Assembly (NCBI GenBank): GCA_019671135.1 | Contig: JAHRHY010000014.1 | Location: 928,001-992,000 of the forward strand | DNA: 64,000 bases | Direction of reading: 5' to 3' | Source of the DNA: Linnemannia hyalina | Lineage: Eukaryota > Mortierellomycota > Mortierellomycetes > Mortierellales > Mortierellaceae | Shown: one piece after another, positions 1-11,545 of the stretch | Position numbering within the stretch: position 1 is the stretch's first letter | Layout: each line of letters opens with the position of its first letter | Notes under the pieces: generated by a model | Database searches by the model: none | Told to the model about the DNA's origin: nothing | Seen by the model: only the letters and a program-made list of their open reading frames with translations | Program-made: the position numbers and the translations under genes

Positions 1-2476
1 GAGAGGAGGGGAGGAGTCGTACGAAGTTAGTGATTTTTCTCCTAATAGTAATGTAGTGAGTCGTAGACAAATGAAAGTGTTTTGTTTTTTTCGTGACGAA
101 AGAAAAAAAACGAAAAGCATCGTGTTATGTTTTTGCCAAGTATATATAGGTAACGTGAGAAAAAAAAGTGGGTATAACAGACTACTGTTTTGTTGGGCGC
201 AGCTCTGTTTGTCCCCTTGTGGGCAATTAGGCCACATGGGCTTCTTTGACCACTGTGCTCTGCATGGACGGCGGGCGGGCGCTGTTTAGAAATTGGAGCT
301 TGGAGAGAGAGAGAGCCTAGAGGGGGTATGCCATAAAAGAGTATGTAATCGACAAGATGATGCGTTCAGTTGGCACATAAACGCCATCAGTCCGTTCCGT
401 CTGCTCGTTCACTGGATTGCATTGGATTCAAACACCAAAGGGAGTGAGAGGAGAGCGAGCACGCAAGAGGGATGCATGAATGGCAAAGTAAACATTACCT
501 CTCTTCACCTCACTACCCCTGCATTACACTGTGGACCAAGTAGCCCTATTCAGATGAGTGCATGAACTATGAATAAAACCGAGGGTGTACAGTACATTCA
601 GACCGAGCATCACTCGAACTGAAATCTCGTACAGTTGTATGGGAGTCCAGAGTAAAGGAGGAAGGACTCTGGGTTCCAGTCAGGCCGGGTCCAGATTCTC
701 GACCTCTTTTGGGAGGTAGTGAGGAGAGGGAGAAAGAAGGAGAGGGACACGGACCTTTAGTTTGGATCGAAAATAAATGCAATTTGTTTAGGTTTCTCCA
801 ACTCGAAGTTCAGTCCACTCAGAGAGGGCCTTTAGCGAAGGAGGAAGGAGCGCAGAGTGAGGTTAACTGGGAAAGCCAATTGGCCATGAGCTTTCAGGGG
901 GTGAGAGATGGGGGTGGGAAGACTTGCTAAACGATTGCTTTGTTGTTTTTTGTCCTTCTATGCAGGTTGGTGAGCATTTGTCTGAGAAAGAGAGCCAGAG
1001 GCGGAGGTTTTTTGAATGACGAGTGGATTTGTTGGAATGGGCGAGTTGTGTATGTCCTTTAGGGGCAAACGAAGAAGTATTCCCAGCCTTCTTTTCGCCT
1101 GTTTGGTTTTGTATACCCTGCCTGTCCCTGTTGCAACCCGCAAAATAAAAAATAAAAAATTAGCGATGGTGCTAAAATATTAATTAGTGGTCATTGGTTG
1201 ATGAATGTAAATCGACTCTTGGCTCACGCGAGGGCGTGGCAAATTATGGCAGTGGTGATGATGAAAGGGAAGACAAGTTGTCTGACGCAGAAAAGTCACA
1301 CTAATTGCGGTGTAGGCGATTGGATTGATGGCTTTGATGGCACCCCAAATACTACTACGCCTTCTACAACTTTCAGTCGACGCCTGTGGCATGTTTTTCT
1401 CTACTGGGGCGATACGTAACCTTTTTTTAGATGCGCATTTTTCTTGAACAACCCCCTTCACGAGTCCTCATGACCTACTGTTGTTTTTTGGTGTTCATCG
1501 ATCCTTGATGCAAATTATTTTATTTTAGCACTGCACAATGTGACAGTGCGCCGCAGGGAATGGGCGAAGGCGATGCAAAAGAAGAGGGGGAGGTATGGCG
1601 CACTATCATAACCACGGGGACACACCCGAAAGACTGAACGACACAGGATCGATCATGACGATGATGATGATTGCATTTGTGAATGTCGTGCAAACATACG
1701 TTATCACTCTGTGTAAAACAAGTTTATCCAGTTGTCGCTATTCTCCTACTTGACTCTTTGCTCCGCGGCGAATGCTTCCGTCTTTGCTCTCAACTCTTTT
1801 TTTTCGTGAATACGTTGTTACCTTGTCTTCTCCCTTTTCGTTGAGGTAGGGCTGGACAGTGCAAAAGGGAGAATGGCGGCCCGCCTTTAGACGCTCTGGG
1901 TGTGTGGACTGAGTTGACTGACTGCACTAGTCGATGAAGGAGAAAAGAGAGAGCTCTTTGGTGTGCTCTCATTTTGTTGCCCCCCGCCTTTGCTTTTACG
2001 TTGGTTGTCCACGCAAACAGACAAACAGCCAGACTCAGTCAGTACCGCAACAGCCACAACAGGGTGTATCTGTGGTGCTTGTAGACAAGGACAATGATAT
2101 TATTTTCTCTCCGCAACACCCTTCCCTTTCCTTCTCTGCTTCTGCCCCTGCCGCCATTTTTTTCTCTTTCTTCCTTTCTTCTCATCCATCAACATTCTCT
2201 GCCCTTCTCCTCTCTTCTCCTCTCAAACACATCTTCATTCCTATTGCACCCACTTACTCGCTCATTCATACCCTTCCAACACTCATTCACATACCCTCCC
2301 CCTTCGTTACTTATACCCATCTACTACATCGTCACCTCATCACACACATCACACACCGACACACATACATACTCCTCGTTTCGCTCCTATTTTTTGGTCC
2401 CTATTGCTCACTCAACCCCATCCACATACCCTCCTAACACCGCAGACAACTTCTCACCCCACCCCCCACCCTCTAA
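1..2476. other. intergenic, no gene recognised
   Basis: No open frame here has a recognisable domain or a convincing splice structure. The last 500 bases, from about 2100, are strongly CT-rich on the + strand and run up to the ATG of the SH3 gene at 2477, so they are probably its promoter and 5' leader. The long frames in that tract read as Ser/Leu/Pro/Phe strings, which is only a product of the CT bias. The left part is mixed-composition sequence in which I see nothing definite; it may hold the 3' end of a gene lying outside the window. Confidence 0.5.
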
Positions 2477-4787
2477 ATGATTATGGCGCCCGTCTCGCAC
2501 CCTTCGTCTTGCCAACAAAGAGACACAGAGGTCGACCTTGTGACAGACAATTGCCCTCCCTCTTCTATCCTGGCCAGAAAGAGAGCCTCCGTGCACATCA
2601 TCGAAGGTAACCAATTCAACACAACCCACTGCCAACCCCTCCCCTCTACTTCCCAACACGCTCATTTGGCATTTGCCAATAGCTCTTCTTCTTTGCCTCC
2701 CTCAAGCAGACATAAGACCCCCAGTGCCCAATTGCAATTTGCTCAGTGTTTGCTCGGTTGGCTAACTCCATGTTTTTTTTCGTTCCGCTTGACTTACGTG
2801 ATACGTTGTTTTTGATGGGTGTTTGCAGGATCTACTTCTGCCAAGCGAATTTCCCTCCTTTTCAAGAATTCGCGCTGCCGCTCCTTTTCAGAGTCCTGGG
2901 CCTTCCTCTCGGCCTCGTCGGGTGTGAGCCCAATCGACGAACGTGAAGGTCTCATCAGCAACAACAACTGTAACGGTAGCAGCAATATCGCCGACAGCAA
3001 CAACAATGTCTCTTCACTTCCTCCTTCTACCCTGAGACTGTCTCCGCTGTGTCCCACCGACAGTGACATCGATATCGATTGCGACTCTGCCAGTTCTTCT
3101 CCTACTCTTTCTGCTATCTCAACATCATCATCTTCAGCGGCTGCCTCCACAAAAACAGTAGAACCTTCTTTTACTACAACAACACCTGCTACAACAGAGC
3201 CAGCGGAGGCATCGAAATCGTCATCATCATTGCCGGAATTACCACCGTCCTCCTTGAACTTGTTCAGACAGCCAGCAGTAACAGGATCAACTGCATACGA
3301 AGACCTTCCAGACCAGGATTTGTTAAAGACCTTGGCGGCCTTCCTCCGAGGCGACTCGTCCCCATCTCACAAGAAAGGCAGCCGCCCATCTGCTGCAACC
3401 ACATCTTGTTCGGTACGTATCTATCGAGTTGTAACACAACACCCACCCTGTTTCTAACTATATTTCCCCCTCCTTGAACTTGTTTTGGATTGCTTGTCTC
3501 GCATTACTTTACTCTCCTTTGTTGTTGGGTAGGAGGCATTGTTTTTCTCGTTCATTCTCACTCTGTTCCTGTCGTTGAGCATATTGTTTACATCGGCAGA
3601 AGTGGATTCCCCTTCTCTTCCCTCTTTTTCTCACTCTTTCTCTTTTTGTTATCACCTATTGAGCGATGAGAGCATCCAATTGCATGCACGTCAATTGCAT
3701 GCATTCTTTGTCAGTCCTTCATGTACTTTTTCCTTTATGTATGTTGTGCGAGCAATTGTAAGCAAGCACATGCACGATTGTACATTCAGTCCATGCATGA
3801 GTGAGAAGAGGAATACGTTTTTTTTTTTTTTTTTTTTTTTCGCACTGTCATTTTGTTTGGTTTCTCCCCGCCTCTCCTGGGCTTGGATTTGGTTGGTCTG
3901 CATAATATTTTTTTCAAGCGGACTTGGAACTCGAACGAGAAGGGAAAGCTCTGATTGCGAGGGAACATGCTTCCCTTTCTCTCTCTCTCCCTGAATCACT
4001 TTCTGAACCCACGGCTAACCAATCTTCTTGTTTATTTGTTCTATGTAGAGTCAGGGCAAGGATGAATCCGCAATGTGCGATCTTGGTAAGGGCTCACTCT
4101 TGTTTGCTTTGGAAGATTATCGCCACATTACTTTGTGTTGTCGTTGTGGGAGGGCGAGGAGGGAGAAGTGGGTAAGACACTTCGTGGATCAATCATCGAT
4201 ACACATCCACTCACCCGTCCTCCTGGACTGAATTGCTGCACAAAAAAAAGGACAGGAACAACAGCAAACAACAGCCCACAACAAAACAACGTGGAAGAGA
4301 GTGCTTGGAATGCTGACGCATACATGCATGCCGACGTTATGTTCTTATTCCTTGCTGTTTGTCATACATAAACGACTAATGCGCCTAATGAGGAAGAAAG
4401 TGTTTACTAATGCACTTTCTTACTTCGTTGCATACAACAGTGGTGACCGTACGCGATTTTGCTTACCCAAAGACCCACCCCTATCACATCGGCAACTACC
4501 CACCCGAACCCGAGTATGAGGAATCCGACATCGAAGAGGACGAAGAAGAAGAAGAGGAATACGCCGAGGAAACCATCGACTCATCAATACCAACAAGTGG
4601 TGAGCAGGACAAGACAGAAGGGTATGCACGAGGACTATACGACTTTGATGCCGAAAACTCGAGCGAGTTGAGCTTCAAGGAAGGCGAGTTTGTGTGGATC
4701 CATTGCAGACAATTCCCGGGCTGGTTCCTGGGCGAGAAGGATGGTGCTCAAGGCCTGGTGCCTGAGAACTATGTTCAGCTTGTCTGA
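2477..4787 (+). CDS. SH3-domain protein of the Nbp2/Skb5 type
   Basis: Four-exon model: 2477-2606, 2829-3412, 4049-4085 and 4441-4787. Phases agree at every junction and give 365 residues. The N-terminal two thirds is low-complexity (Ser/Thr/Asn-rich). A conserved block VTVRDFAYPKTHPYHIGNYP, starting near residue 252, is followed by an acidic stretch and a C-terminal SH3 domain (about 312-365) with ALYDF-like GLYDF, a GWFLGE strand and the closing GLVPENYV. In yeasts Nbp2 and Skb5 are adaptors that bring PP2C phosphatase or PAK kinase to cell-wall and stress MAP-kinase modules; the RDFAYP block before a single SH3 domain is what points to that family. Introns 2 (636 bp) and 3 (355 bp) are long for this window, so the 37-nt exon 3 is the least certain part. 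Confidence 0.8.
3677..3703. repeat. 12-bp direct repeat inside intron 2 of the SH3 gene
   Basis: CAATTGCATGCA occurs at 3677-3688 and again at 3692-3703, a 15-bp period, and further ATGCA words follow up to about 3800. It lies in the unusually long intron 2. No function is claimed. Confidence 0.6.
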
Positions 4788-5293
4788 TCTTCTGTGGACG
4801 ATGGCGAGATGACGTTGCGCCGCCACCACAATGTTTATTATTTATTTTTCTATTTGTGTTTTCGTGTTGGAGGTTGATCCTTCTTTTCACTCTTCACTCT
4901 TTTGTTCGTTTTTTTTTTTTTTTTTTGTAGTACTGTACATATTGCCAGTTTCTTTGAAAGAAGAGGTCCCGACCCCTTTGCTGTTTTGTTTATCTTATGC
5001 CCAACTCTTAATAAATAACTTTTATACAACATGCCAAAAAGAAACATGTACAACACAGCACAGCAACGGAGCAAGTGAAATAAGTTGACGTAAAGAAGGA
5101 AGGGCAGGGACGTCCCGATCTTTTCTTTAATGAGAAATGAAGGTATGCATAATGTAAGAGTGGAAAGAGATAAGAACGTGGGGTATGTACATGATTATGA
5201 CCTTGCGCAAAAAGAAGGAAAATGAAGCACAGGCCTAGAAATATAAGTACTAGAATAAAGGCCACCAAACAGCAACAACAACAAAAGAACCCA
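4788..5293. other. convergent intergenic region
   Basis: This is the 3' flank shared by the SH3 gene (+) and the MFS transporter (-). It holds a T-run near 4911-4927 and AT-rich stretches with AATAAA-like words (about 5010) that could serve as polyadenylation signals. No gene was seen. Confidence 0.5.
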
Positions 5294-7108
5294 TTACAAG
5301 GGCTGGCTGTAGCTGGGGTCAACGGCAGTGGAGGTGGCTTCGGTATGCTTGCGCTCTGCAGCGCGCTCAGCAACACGCTCGAGGCGCTTCTGCTCAAGTT
5401 GCTTGAGTCGCTTCTCCTCACGGATGATATCCTCGCGCTTGAGACGGGGGGTGACGATGCGGACGTAAATACTGAAGAGACAGATTATGATGTGGACAGC
5501 ACCAATGATGACAAAGGGAGCGCCGTGCATCCAGGCATCAAACAGGTAACCTCCCAAACGGGCGGTGAACATGATCGACAGCGCACCACAGAAGGAGAAG
5601 ACACCTGCAACAGAACCACGGTACTTGGGGTCGACGTTCAAACCGTTGACGAGAGTCATACCAACAATGATGACGCCCATCTGGCCAATACCGGTCATGG
5701 TGACAAAAATCATATTGGAGTCGTGGGCGGGGTTAGTCTTGGTGAAGGCAAAGGGCAAGGAACCAATGGCGCCCATGAAACCTGCAAAGGCAAGCACGGT
5801 CGACTTTTCGAGTTTCTCGGCGGCGTAACCGAAAAAGGGGGCAAAGGCAAGAGAGATGCCTTGGCCGTAGCCAGTCAGCTTGTGGGTGCCTCCGGCGGCG
5901 GGGTAGCAGGTGATGCCCTTGTCAGCATCACACCAGCCGAGTTTGACGTAGTACTGGATGACCCACAGACTCATGAAGGACGAGAAGAGGACTGTGTCCG
6001 CTCTGGCCTGTTATTAAATTGACGGTGTAAATAAAGGAGTCAATTTACAGGGTTGTGGACGAGAATAAAAAAAATAAATTGTCGAGACCCAAGTCAACAG
6101 GGAAAGTAGCGCCAGCTGAAGGAAGTGGGAGGTGCGGAGCATGAAAAAAAAATGTACAACAAGTTGGGTACATACCACGAAACTGGAAAGGTAAGCGAGA
6201 GCAACACGGGGATCGCGACCAGCCTTGAATCCATACTTGAGCAACTTCCAGGGAGAGATGATCTCCTTCTCATCCTCGTCCTCGATCTCCTTCTTCAAGA
6301 CCGTCTTCTTGAACCAACCAGCGACACCATCGGCCTGACCTTTACCGGTGGCGGGCATGGTGAGGAACAACAAGATGCTCAGCGCAATCGCACCGCCTCC
6401 AACAATCAGGAACGCAGCCTTGATACCTTGAACCTCACCGCCATACCTTTGCTGGAGATGGTAAGGGATATTGATGAGAACCATACCAGCAATGAGACCA
6501 CCGCATCCGGCGCAGAGACCAACAATGGCAGAGACACGGCCACGTTCGTGGATCGCGCCGGCGACATCACCCAACGTGCCAGTCATCATGCAGGTCGCAG
6601 CCGACGAACCGAGTGAGAAGAGCAGTCTGCAAAGAAGCATTTGGGGGTAGACATTGTCGACACGGGGGTAGATCATCAAAGCAGCGCCGAGTAAGAGGAA
6701 TCCGGCACTGTAGACAGGGCGGCGACCAATACGATCTGAAAGGACTCCCCAGAAGAGCGTCGCAGGGAGGGCAATGATTTCGTCATAAAGGGCGAGTTCA
6801 CCGGTAAGGTTTCCTTGGTTTTCAGTGATTTTGAGGATGGTATGGAAGATAAAGGGCTGAACGATGGAGAGGTAGGCGACAAGGGTGATCGAGCCCATAC
6901 AGGCGGCGAGGTAGAAAATGAAGTTGAGGTGGTTGATGTGCTTGCGGACGTAGAAGATGTAAAAGAGACGCTTCTTGTCAGCATTGGGGTCATAGCGCTT
7001 GACTGAGATGTCGTCCTCGTTGGTGTTCTCGACGTCGACGTGGTTCGAGGTTGTGGAGGACTCGATGGTGTCGACTTTCTGGGTCTCAAAGAGATCCGTT
7101 TTAGTCAT
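5294..7108 (-). CDS. major facilitator superfamily transporter
   Basis: Two exons on the minus strand, 7108-6176 and 6007-5294, with a 168-bp phase-0 intron; 548 residues. After a hydrophilic N-terminus of about 60 residues the protein has two halves of hydrophobic helices, consistent with 12 membrane spans. The loop between spans 2 and 3 carries the MFS signature GVLSDRIGRRPVY. A charged central loop with KKEIEDEDEKEI separates the halves, and the C-terminal tail is a basic/acidic helix rich in Lys, Arg and Glu. The start at 7108 was preferred to an in-frame upstream ATG at 7210 because that stretch is CT-rich leader. The substrate cannot be read from the sequence. Three ATCWGATAA elements lie 317-715 bp upstream, so iron-linked transport (for example of a siderophore) is a hypothesis drawn from regulation, not from the protein. 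Confidence 0.85.
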
Positions 7109-7424
7109 TATGAAGATGAAAGTTGTTGTTGTAGGAGGAAGAGAGAGGGAGTGAGTGAGGGAAGGAGGAGTTAAAGTCTCGTTGTTGCAGGGAAGAGAGG
7201 GGGGATACAAACAAACACAAAAAGGGGATGGGGCGTATGTGTGTAAGAGTGAGGGTGGGATGAGAGCAGATGGCTGAAGGAGAAAAAAGAGAAGAGAAGA
7301 AAAGAAGGAAAAGACGGGATATAAAAAGGAAGTTTAAAAAGGAGAGCAATGTGGAAGGTGGAGAGGAGGGGCCAGATCAGATTGTGAAAAAAATGACAAA
7401 GAAATTCAAAACAAGTTGGAAGAG

Positions 7425-7433
7425 TTATCTGAT
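7425..7433 (-). promoter_or_regulatory. ATCWGATAA element 1 (iron-GATA consensus)
   Basis: ATCAGATAA on the minus strand, 317 bp upstream of the MFS transporter ATG. It matches exactly the consensus reported for fungal iron-responsive GATA repressors. Confidence 0.6.
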
Positions 7434-7604
7434 TTTATGTCTTTCGCTGACAGACACCTGGGTAGAGACAACGACAATTTGGAGTACACAACAAGGTGGG
7501 CGTAGAGATGGAGGGCGAAAGGAAAAAGAAAGATGGGCTACGGAGTTTAAAGGAAGGACGAGAGCGAGGGTGACAGAGTAATGTGAGAAGAAAGGATAAA
7601 CACC

Positions 7605-7613
7605 ATCTGATAA
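7605..7613 (+). promoter_or_regulatory. ATCWGATAA element 2
   Basis: ATCTGATAA, preceded by C to give CATCTGATAA. It lies about 0.5 kb upstream of the MFS transporter start. Confidence 0.6.
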
Positions 7614-7822
7614 CGTCAAGCGGCAAGGAAGAACAAAGAGTGACAGGTGAGGAAAAGGCACAAAGATGAAGGATGTTTACGAGGTCAAGGTCGGGGAGTT
7701 CATGGGTAGGGTATGTTCCAATCGAACAAGGGCTTGTTGCTCCAGTACTGTGCATGTAGCCCATGGAAGGATGATGGAGTTTTAAAAAAAAAAACGAGGC
7801 GAGAGAAGCAGTTAGCAACAGC

Positions 7823-7831
7823 ATCTGATAA
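7823..7831 (+). promoter_or_regulatory. ATCWGATAA element 3
   Basis: ATCTGATAA, again as CATCTGATAA, about 0.7 kb upstream of the MFS transporter start. Confidence 0.6.
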
Positions 7832-9342
7832 GGTGAAGAGTTGGCATTTACTGCACCAGGGTACGTTGCTGTTGTTCTGTGCTGTAGCCCTGTATAGCAC
7901 ACATCGGTGACAGAGTAAGGAATAAGGTAAAAAGGAAGCAAACTGGTTTGGAGCAGAGTTCAGGCTCCTCTTTTCTGGTGTAGTCTTTCTTCTGCTCTGT
8001 TTCTTGTTTCTTCCATCGGGTCTAGTCTTTATTCCTTGTGCTGTAGTCCTTGGTAACGAAAAAGAAAACAAACGCTATGAGTAATACGCACCTTCATCTA
8101 TTTATTTTTTATTTTTTTTTTTTTTTTTTTGTTGATGATGTTGTTTGTTGCTATCACTGTCGTGGTGTGGGTATGTGGGTGTGCGGGTGCGGTAGATCGG
8201 GTGTAACCCATGGTGAAATCTTGGAGGCTCAAACTCCCTTTCACTTCTTTCTTAGTAAACCAATTGCTGACCTCCTTGGTTCGTCGTTTGTTGTTTTTTG
8301 TGAGTCCGCCCGAGGAACAAAGTACGGCGTTGTGTTTGCTCATAGGAGCGTTTGCTTAATAAAAGAATAAGGGGTCTTTTTTGCTGTTGTTGTTCATGAT
8401 GGATGGACATGTGGTGTTTGCATGATCGAATAACGACAAAAAGACTAAGCACTGCTTCGCTCGTTCCAACCCTCGGACTAGATCTTCCATTACCCTCTTT
8501 TCTGCCTCCAAGAACCTGCTAGACAATTACGTTCAGAGGGCGAGAGAAAGAAAGAGAGTGGATTTTTGGGAAAGAGAGAGACAATAAGGTGAGGAAGAAC
8601 GAGAGTTTTTGTTTTGTTCTGGTCCAACTTTGCCTTGTGATTTCTGAGTTTTTTTTTTGTTTTATGGCTCTGGGTGTTTTATTAGTCAACCACTTGTCCT
8701 CTTTGTATCGATTACCATTCATAACCAGGTATTGTCGGGCATTAGTGCTGTTGGGCAATCGAGAAACATGATGGGTGGGCGTGATGGCATACTAAAGATC
8801 GGGGCGCGAACTTGCTGGACTTGGTGGGCTAGAATGGTTGATGGACTGCTACCCGTCTCATATCTCTTAATTCTCCTTGACACGCAGAACAAACACTTAC
8901 GCGTAAACAGAAAGTAAGAAAGAAACACAGAAAGACAGAGACATGGCTTCGTTCGTTTTTGGCTGAAGAGTTGAGCAGAAGAAGCGGGAGAGCATTTCGT
9001 CTAGCATCTTTTTTTTTCACGGCGCCCAATCTTCCTTTCCTTTCTCTCCTCGCTTTGCGTCCACAAATGCCCGTCTTCACGTCTCGAAAACCTTCATTCA
9101 TGCTGCATGTAAGGAGATGTACACGTACTTCTAGCTTTGCTATACGACGCCTCGTCGTTATTTTATTTTCTCAGCAACCTCTCCTCGGCGGCTGATGCAT
9201 TTGACCTGTTTTCCATACTCTTCTTGGACAAGGTTGCTCTTTTTGTCATAACCGAAGGCTTAGTTTCGTACGTTTACTAATTTCAAAGCGGTGATTTTTC
9301 TTTCGTTCTCGAGTGTTTCGATGTTAGCTTCTATTCGACCGG

Positions 9343-9351
9343 ATCAGATAA
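9343..9351 (+). promoter_or_regulatory. ATCWGATAA element 4
   Basis: ATCAGATAA in mid-region, about 1.5 kb upstream of the GPI-protein gene. Confidence 0.5.
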
Positions 9352-9804
9352 CCCTTGCACCCAACCATGCTCTCGTCTTTTTTCTGTTGTTGTGCTGCAC
9401 AAGCGGACTCTTTACGAGGAGTTTGTACTTCTGGATCCAGGGACGGGGTAAATGAGACATTACACCAATGATGGATGGGTAAAAGGTTATCATATCCTAT
9501 TTTGCCCGCACACATTGCAGAAAGAAGAAAAGGAGAGAAGGAATTTAGGCTTAACATGTAGCCCATCCATGCGAAAAAGGACAGAAGCGTTGCCGATGTT
9601 GTTCTTTGTGTCCACATGCAAACGTGTGTGAACGAGTTAGAGAGTGAGGAAGAAGAGGTGATATTTGCTGTTGTTTTTTTTGTGAGAACAGAAGAGAAGG
9701 GGAAATAGCGAAGACAAAGAGGGCGAGATCGATGACATCGAGTGAGAATGAGCAAATAAGGTTTTAACTCTGATTTTTTCTTTCTTTTTTTCCCCGGGTG
9801 TGGC

Positions 9805-9843
9805 CATCTGATAAACAAAAGAGACAAATACATTTATCAGATG
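9805..9843. promoter_or_regulatory. inverted pair of ATCWGATAA elements (5 and 6)
   Basis: CATCTGATAAA at 9805-9815 and its exact reverse complement TTTATCAGATG at 9833-9843 form an 11-bp inverted repeat with a 17-bp spacer. Each arm contains one ATCTGATAA. Paired sites fit the known preference of Fep1/SreA-type proteins for closely spaced GATA elements. Confidence 0.65.
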
Positions 9844-10670
9844 AGAAGTTATTTCAAAGTCCTACCACTCTGCATTTGCATGCACTCATTCACTCCAAAC
9901 AAACCGTCGTCAACAAGAACCATCCTACACGCAAACCTACACACACAAACAAGACGAAATTCAACGGGCACACTCACTCCCCTTCATTCCCTGTCTTCGA
10001 ATGGAAGGCTTCTTTTTTTCGGGTGAGCCCCGCTTACACACACAAACGCCCAGCCCATACTCTTGACTAAATATTCACACGTTTTTCTAGCTCCATGCAT
10101 CATCCGCTTCATGCAAGTGCCCACTTTTTTTCTTCGTATAGATGGGAACGCACACCGCAACTCCCTACCTTGCATTCCTTTTTTGGCCCACCCCCGTTTG
10201 CTCAGTCCCCAGGTTCACTATCCGCCCGGATGAATTCTAGCTTGTTATTAATCACATTCCTCCAGTCCAGACGACGGAGCGTGCGTGTATGAAAGAGAAA
10301 AAGAGGAGAGTGAACTGGATTGTAATTGCGTTAATTACATACGTTGGGCTGGCTAGGCTGGCTGGACTTGATTGCTCATGAACCGCTGTAGCAGGGTGAG
10401 AGACAGACAGTATGTGTGTGTGTTGTGCGCTTGTGTGCGCAATGTATGTGCTGTATACTTGAGTAAGGAAAGAAAGACGACAGTGGGGGTAGCAATAACA
10501 ACAAGGAGAAAAAAAAACAACCAGAACAGTAAGTACCTGGCAAAACCTGTTGCTCTCACTCATGACCACATCACCACCATCAACAACAAAGAGAAGAAAA
10601 ACAGGTCCAAGCCAAAGTCAAAGCAAGTCAATCGAAATCTGAGAAGAAAGAAAAGATTTCAAGAGCCGGG

Positions 10671-10679
10671 ATCAGATAA
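10671..10679 (+). promoter_or_regulatory. ATCWGATAA element 7
   Basis: ATCAGATAA, 207 bp upstream of the GPI-protein ATG and about 95 bp upstream of the TATA box. Confidence 0.65.
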
Positions 10680-10738
10680 CTTGTGTGGTCCCCCGTTCAC
10701 CTTCCACCCTTTCCATGATCTGGATCACGGCAGTTTGT

Positions 10739-10747
10739 TTATCAGAT
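10739..10747 (-). promoter_or_regulatory. ATCWGATAA element 8
   Basis: ATCTGATAA on the minus strand (TTATCAGAT on +), about 18 bp upstream of the TATA box of the GPI-protein gene. A protein bound here could block promoter assembly. Confidence 0.65.
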
Positions 10748-10764
10748 GGGGTCTTGATTCAGAC

Positions 10765-10772
10765 TATATAAA
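10765..10772 (+). promoter_or_regulatory. TATA box of the GPI-protein gene
   Basis: TATATAAA, 106 bp upstream of the ATG at 10878. It is followed by a CT-rich stretch and a CACAACCACC leader. It is the clearest TATA element next to a start codon in this window. Confidence 0.75.
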
Positions 10773-10877
10773 CCCTGCCCGGTAGTTCCCCCGAATCCTT
10801 TTTTCCCTTTCTTCCTCCTTCTTCTCTCTCAGCCGTTTCAACCACCAAGACCCCATTCCTTCAACCACACAACCACC

Positions 10878-11545
10878 ATGCGTTTCTCCACCGTCGCCAT
10901 TGCTTCCGCCGTTGTCGCCGTCGCCTCTGCTCAGGCCCTCGACCCCAACTACCCCTTCCAGCCTAACGGTGCTTGCGTCGATGGTTGCTTGACCGTACGT
11001 TTTTATTTTTCATCCCAATCAAGCTGTTTCGCCCTTTGTTTTCTTACAGCGTCAAGCAAGGGACAATCAAGGACATTTACGACAAAACGACAGACCGCCT
11101 GTTTCCAACTTTCATGAAAACGAAAAACAGCCTTTAACATCGTTTCCTTATGTTCTACTATTCTTCTCGTTGGACTCAATAGAAGGTCGGCAAGTCCATG
11201 TTCGCCGGGTTCACCAACGACCCCACCAGCCCCGACTTCATGGCTTCCCTCGCCTTTGCCCACGAGCGTGACACCCCCGCCTACAAGACCTACATGTCCC
11301 AGACCGGCATGTGCATCATGAACTGCCCCATGTCCGAGCAGGACCTTTACAACGCCCAGTACAAGGCCAAGGCTGCCTGGTACGCCGATAAGAAGGCTGG
11401 CGGCACCGGCACCTCCGGCAATGCCACCGCCCCCACGACCGCCCCCACTACCACCCCCACGACCACCCCCTCCGGCGCTGTTGCCAACTCTGCCTCTGCC
11501 CTCGTCGGTGTTGTTGCTGTCTTGTGCACCATTGCCCTCCTTTAA
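10878..11545 (+). CDS. small secreted GPI-anchored protein with two CX3C motifs
   Basis: Exons 10878-10994 and 11183-11545 with a 188-bp phase-0 intron; 159 residues. A signal peptide (about 1-19, ending in ASAQA) is followed by a compact domain with just four cysteines arranged as two CX3C pairs, CVDGC and CIMNC, 43 residues apart. A Thr/Pro/Ala-rich stalk with repeated TTTP units and one NAT glycosylation site follows, and the protein ends in a hydrophobic tail with small residues before it, as expected for GPI attachment. It is therefore a cell-surface protein. Codons end in C almost throughout, which suggests strong expression. ATCWGATAA sites and a TATA box sit just upstream. It does not match the eight-cysteine CFEM pattern, and its function is unknown. 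Confidence 0.85.

Larger units (their letters stand above)
7109..10877. other. large divergent intergenic region
   Basis: Almost 3.8 kb between two divergently transcribed genes, with no frame that I can defend as coding. It contains a T-run near 8115-8131, many short A- and T-tracts and eight copies of ATCWGATAA, which are listed separately. A promoter with a TATA box sits at its right end. The exceptional length and motif content suggest a regulatory region shared by the MFS gene and the GPI-protein gene. A non-coding RNA or a small undetected gene in the middle (8000-9300) cannot be excluded. Confidence 0.6.

Noticed and set aside
1934..2480. Two overlapping + frames of 128-167 codons
   Set aside because: CT-rich leader of the SH3 gene; the translation is a Ser/Leu/Pro/Phe string with no domain.
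5222..6616. Long + strand frames of 163-266 codons
   Set aside because: They are antisense shadows of the MFS transporter, whose own frame has clear membrane helices and the MFS signature.
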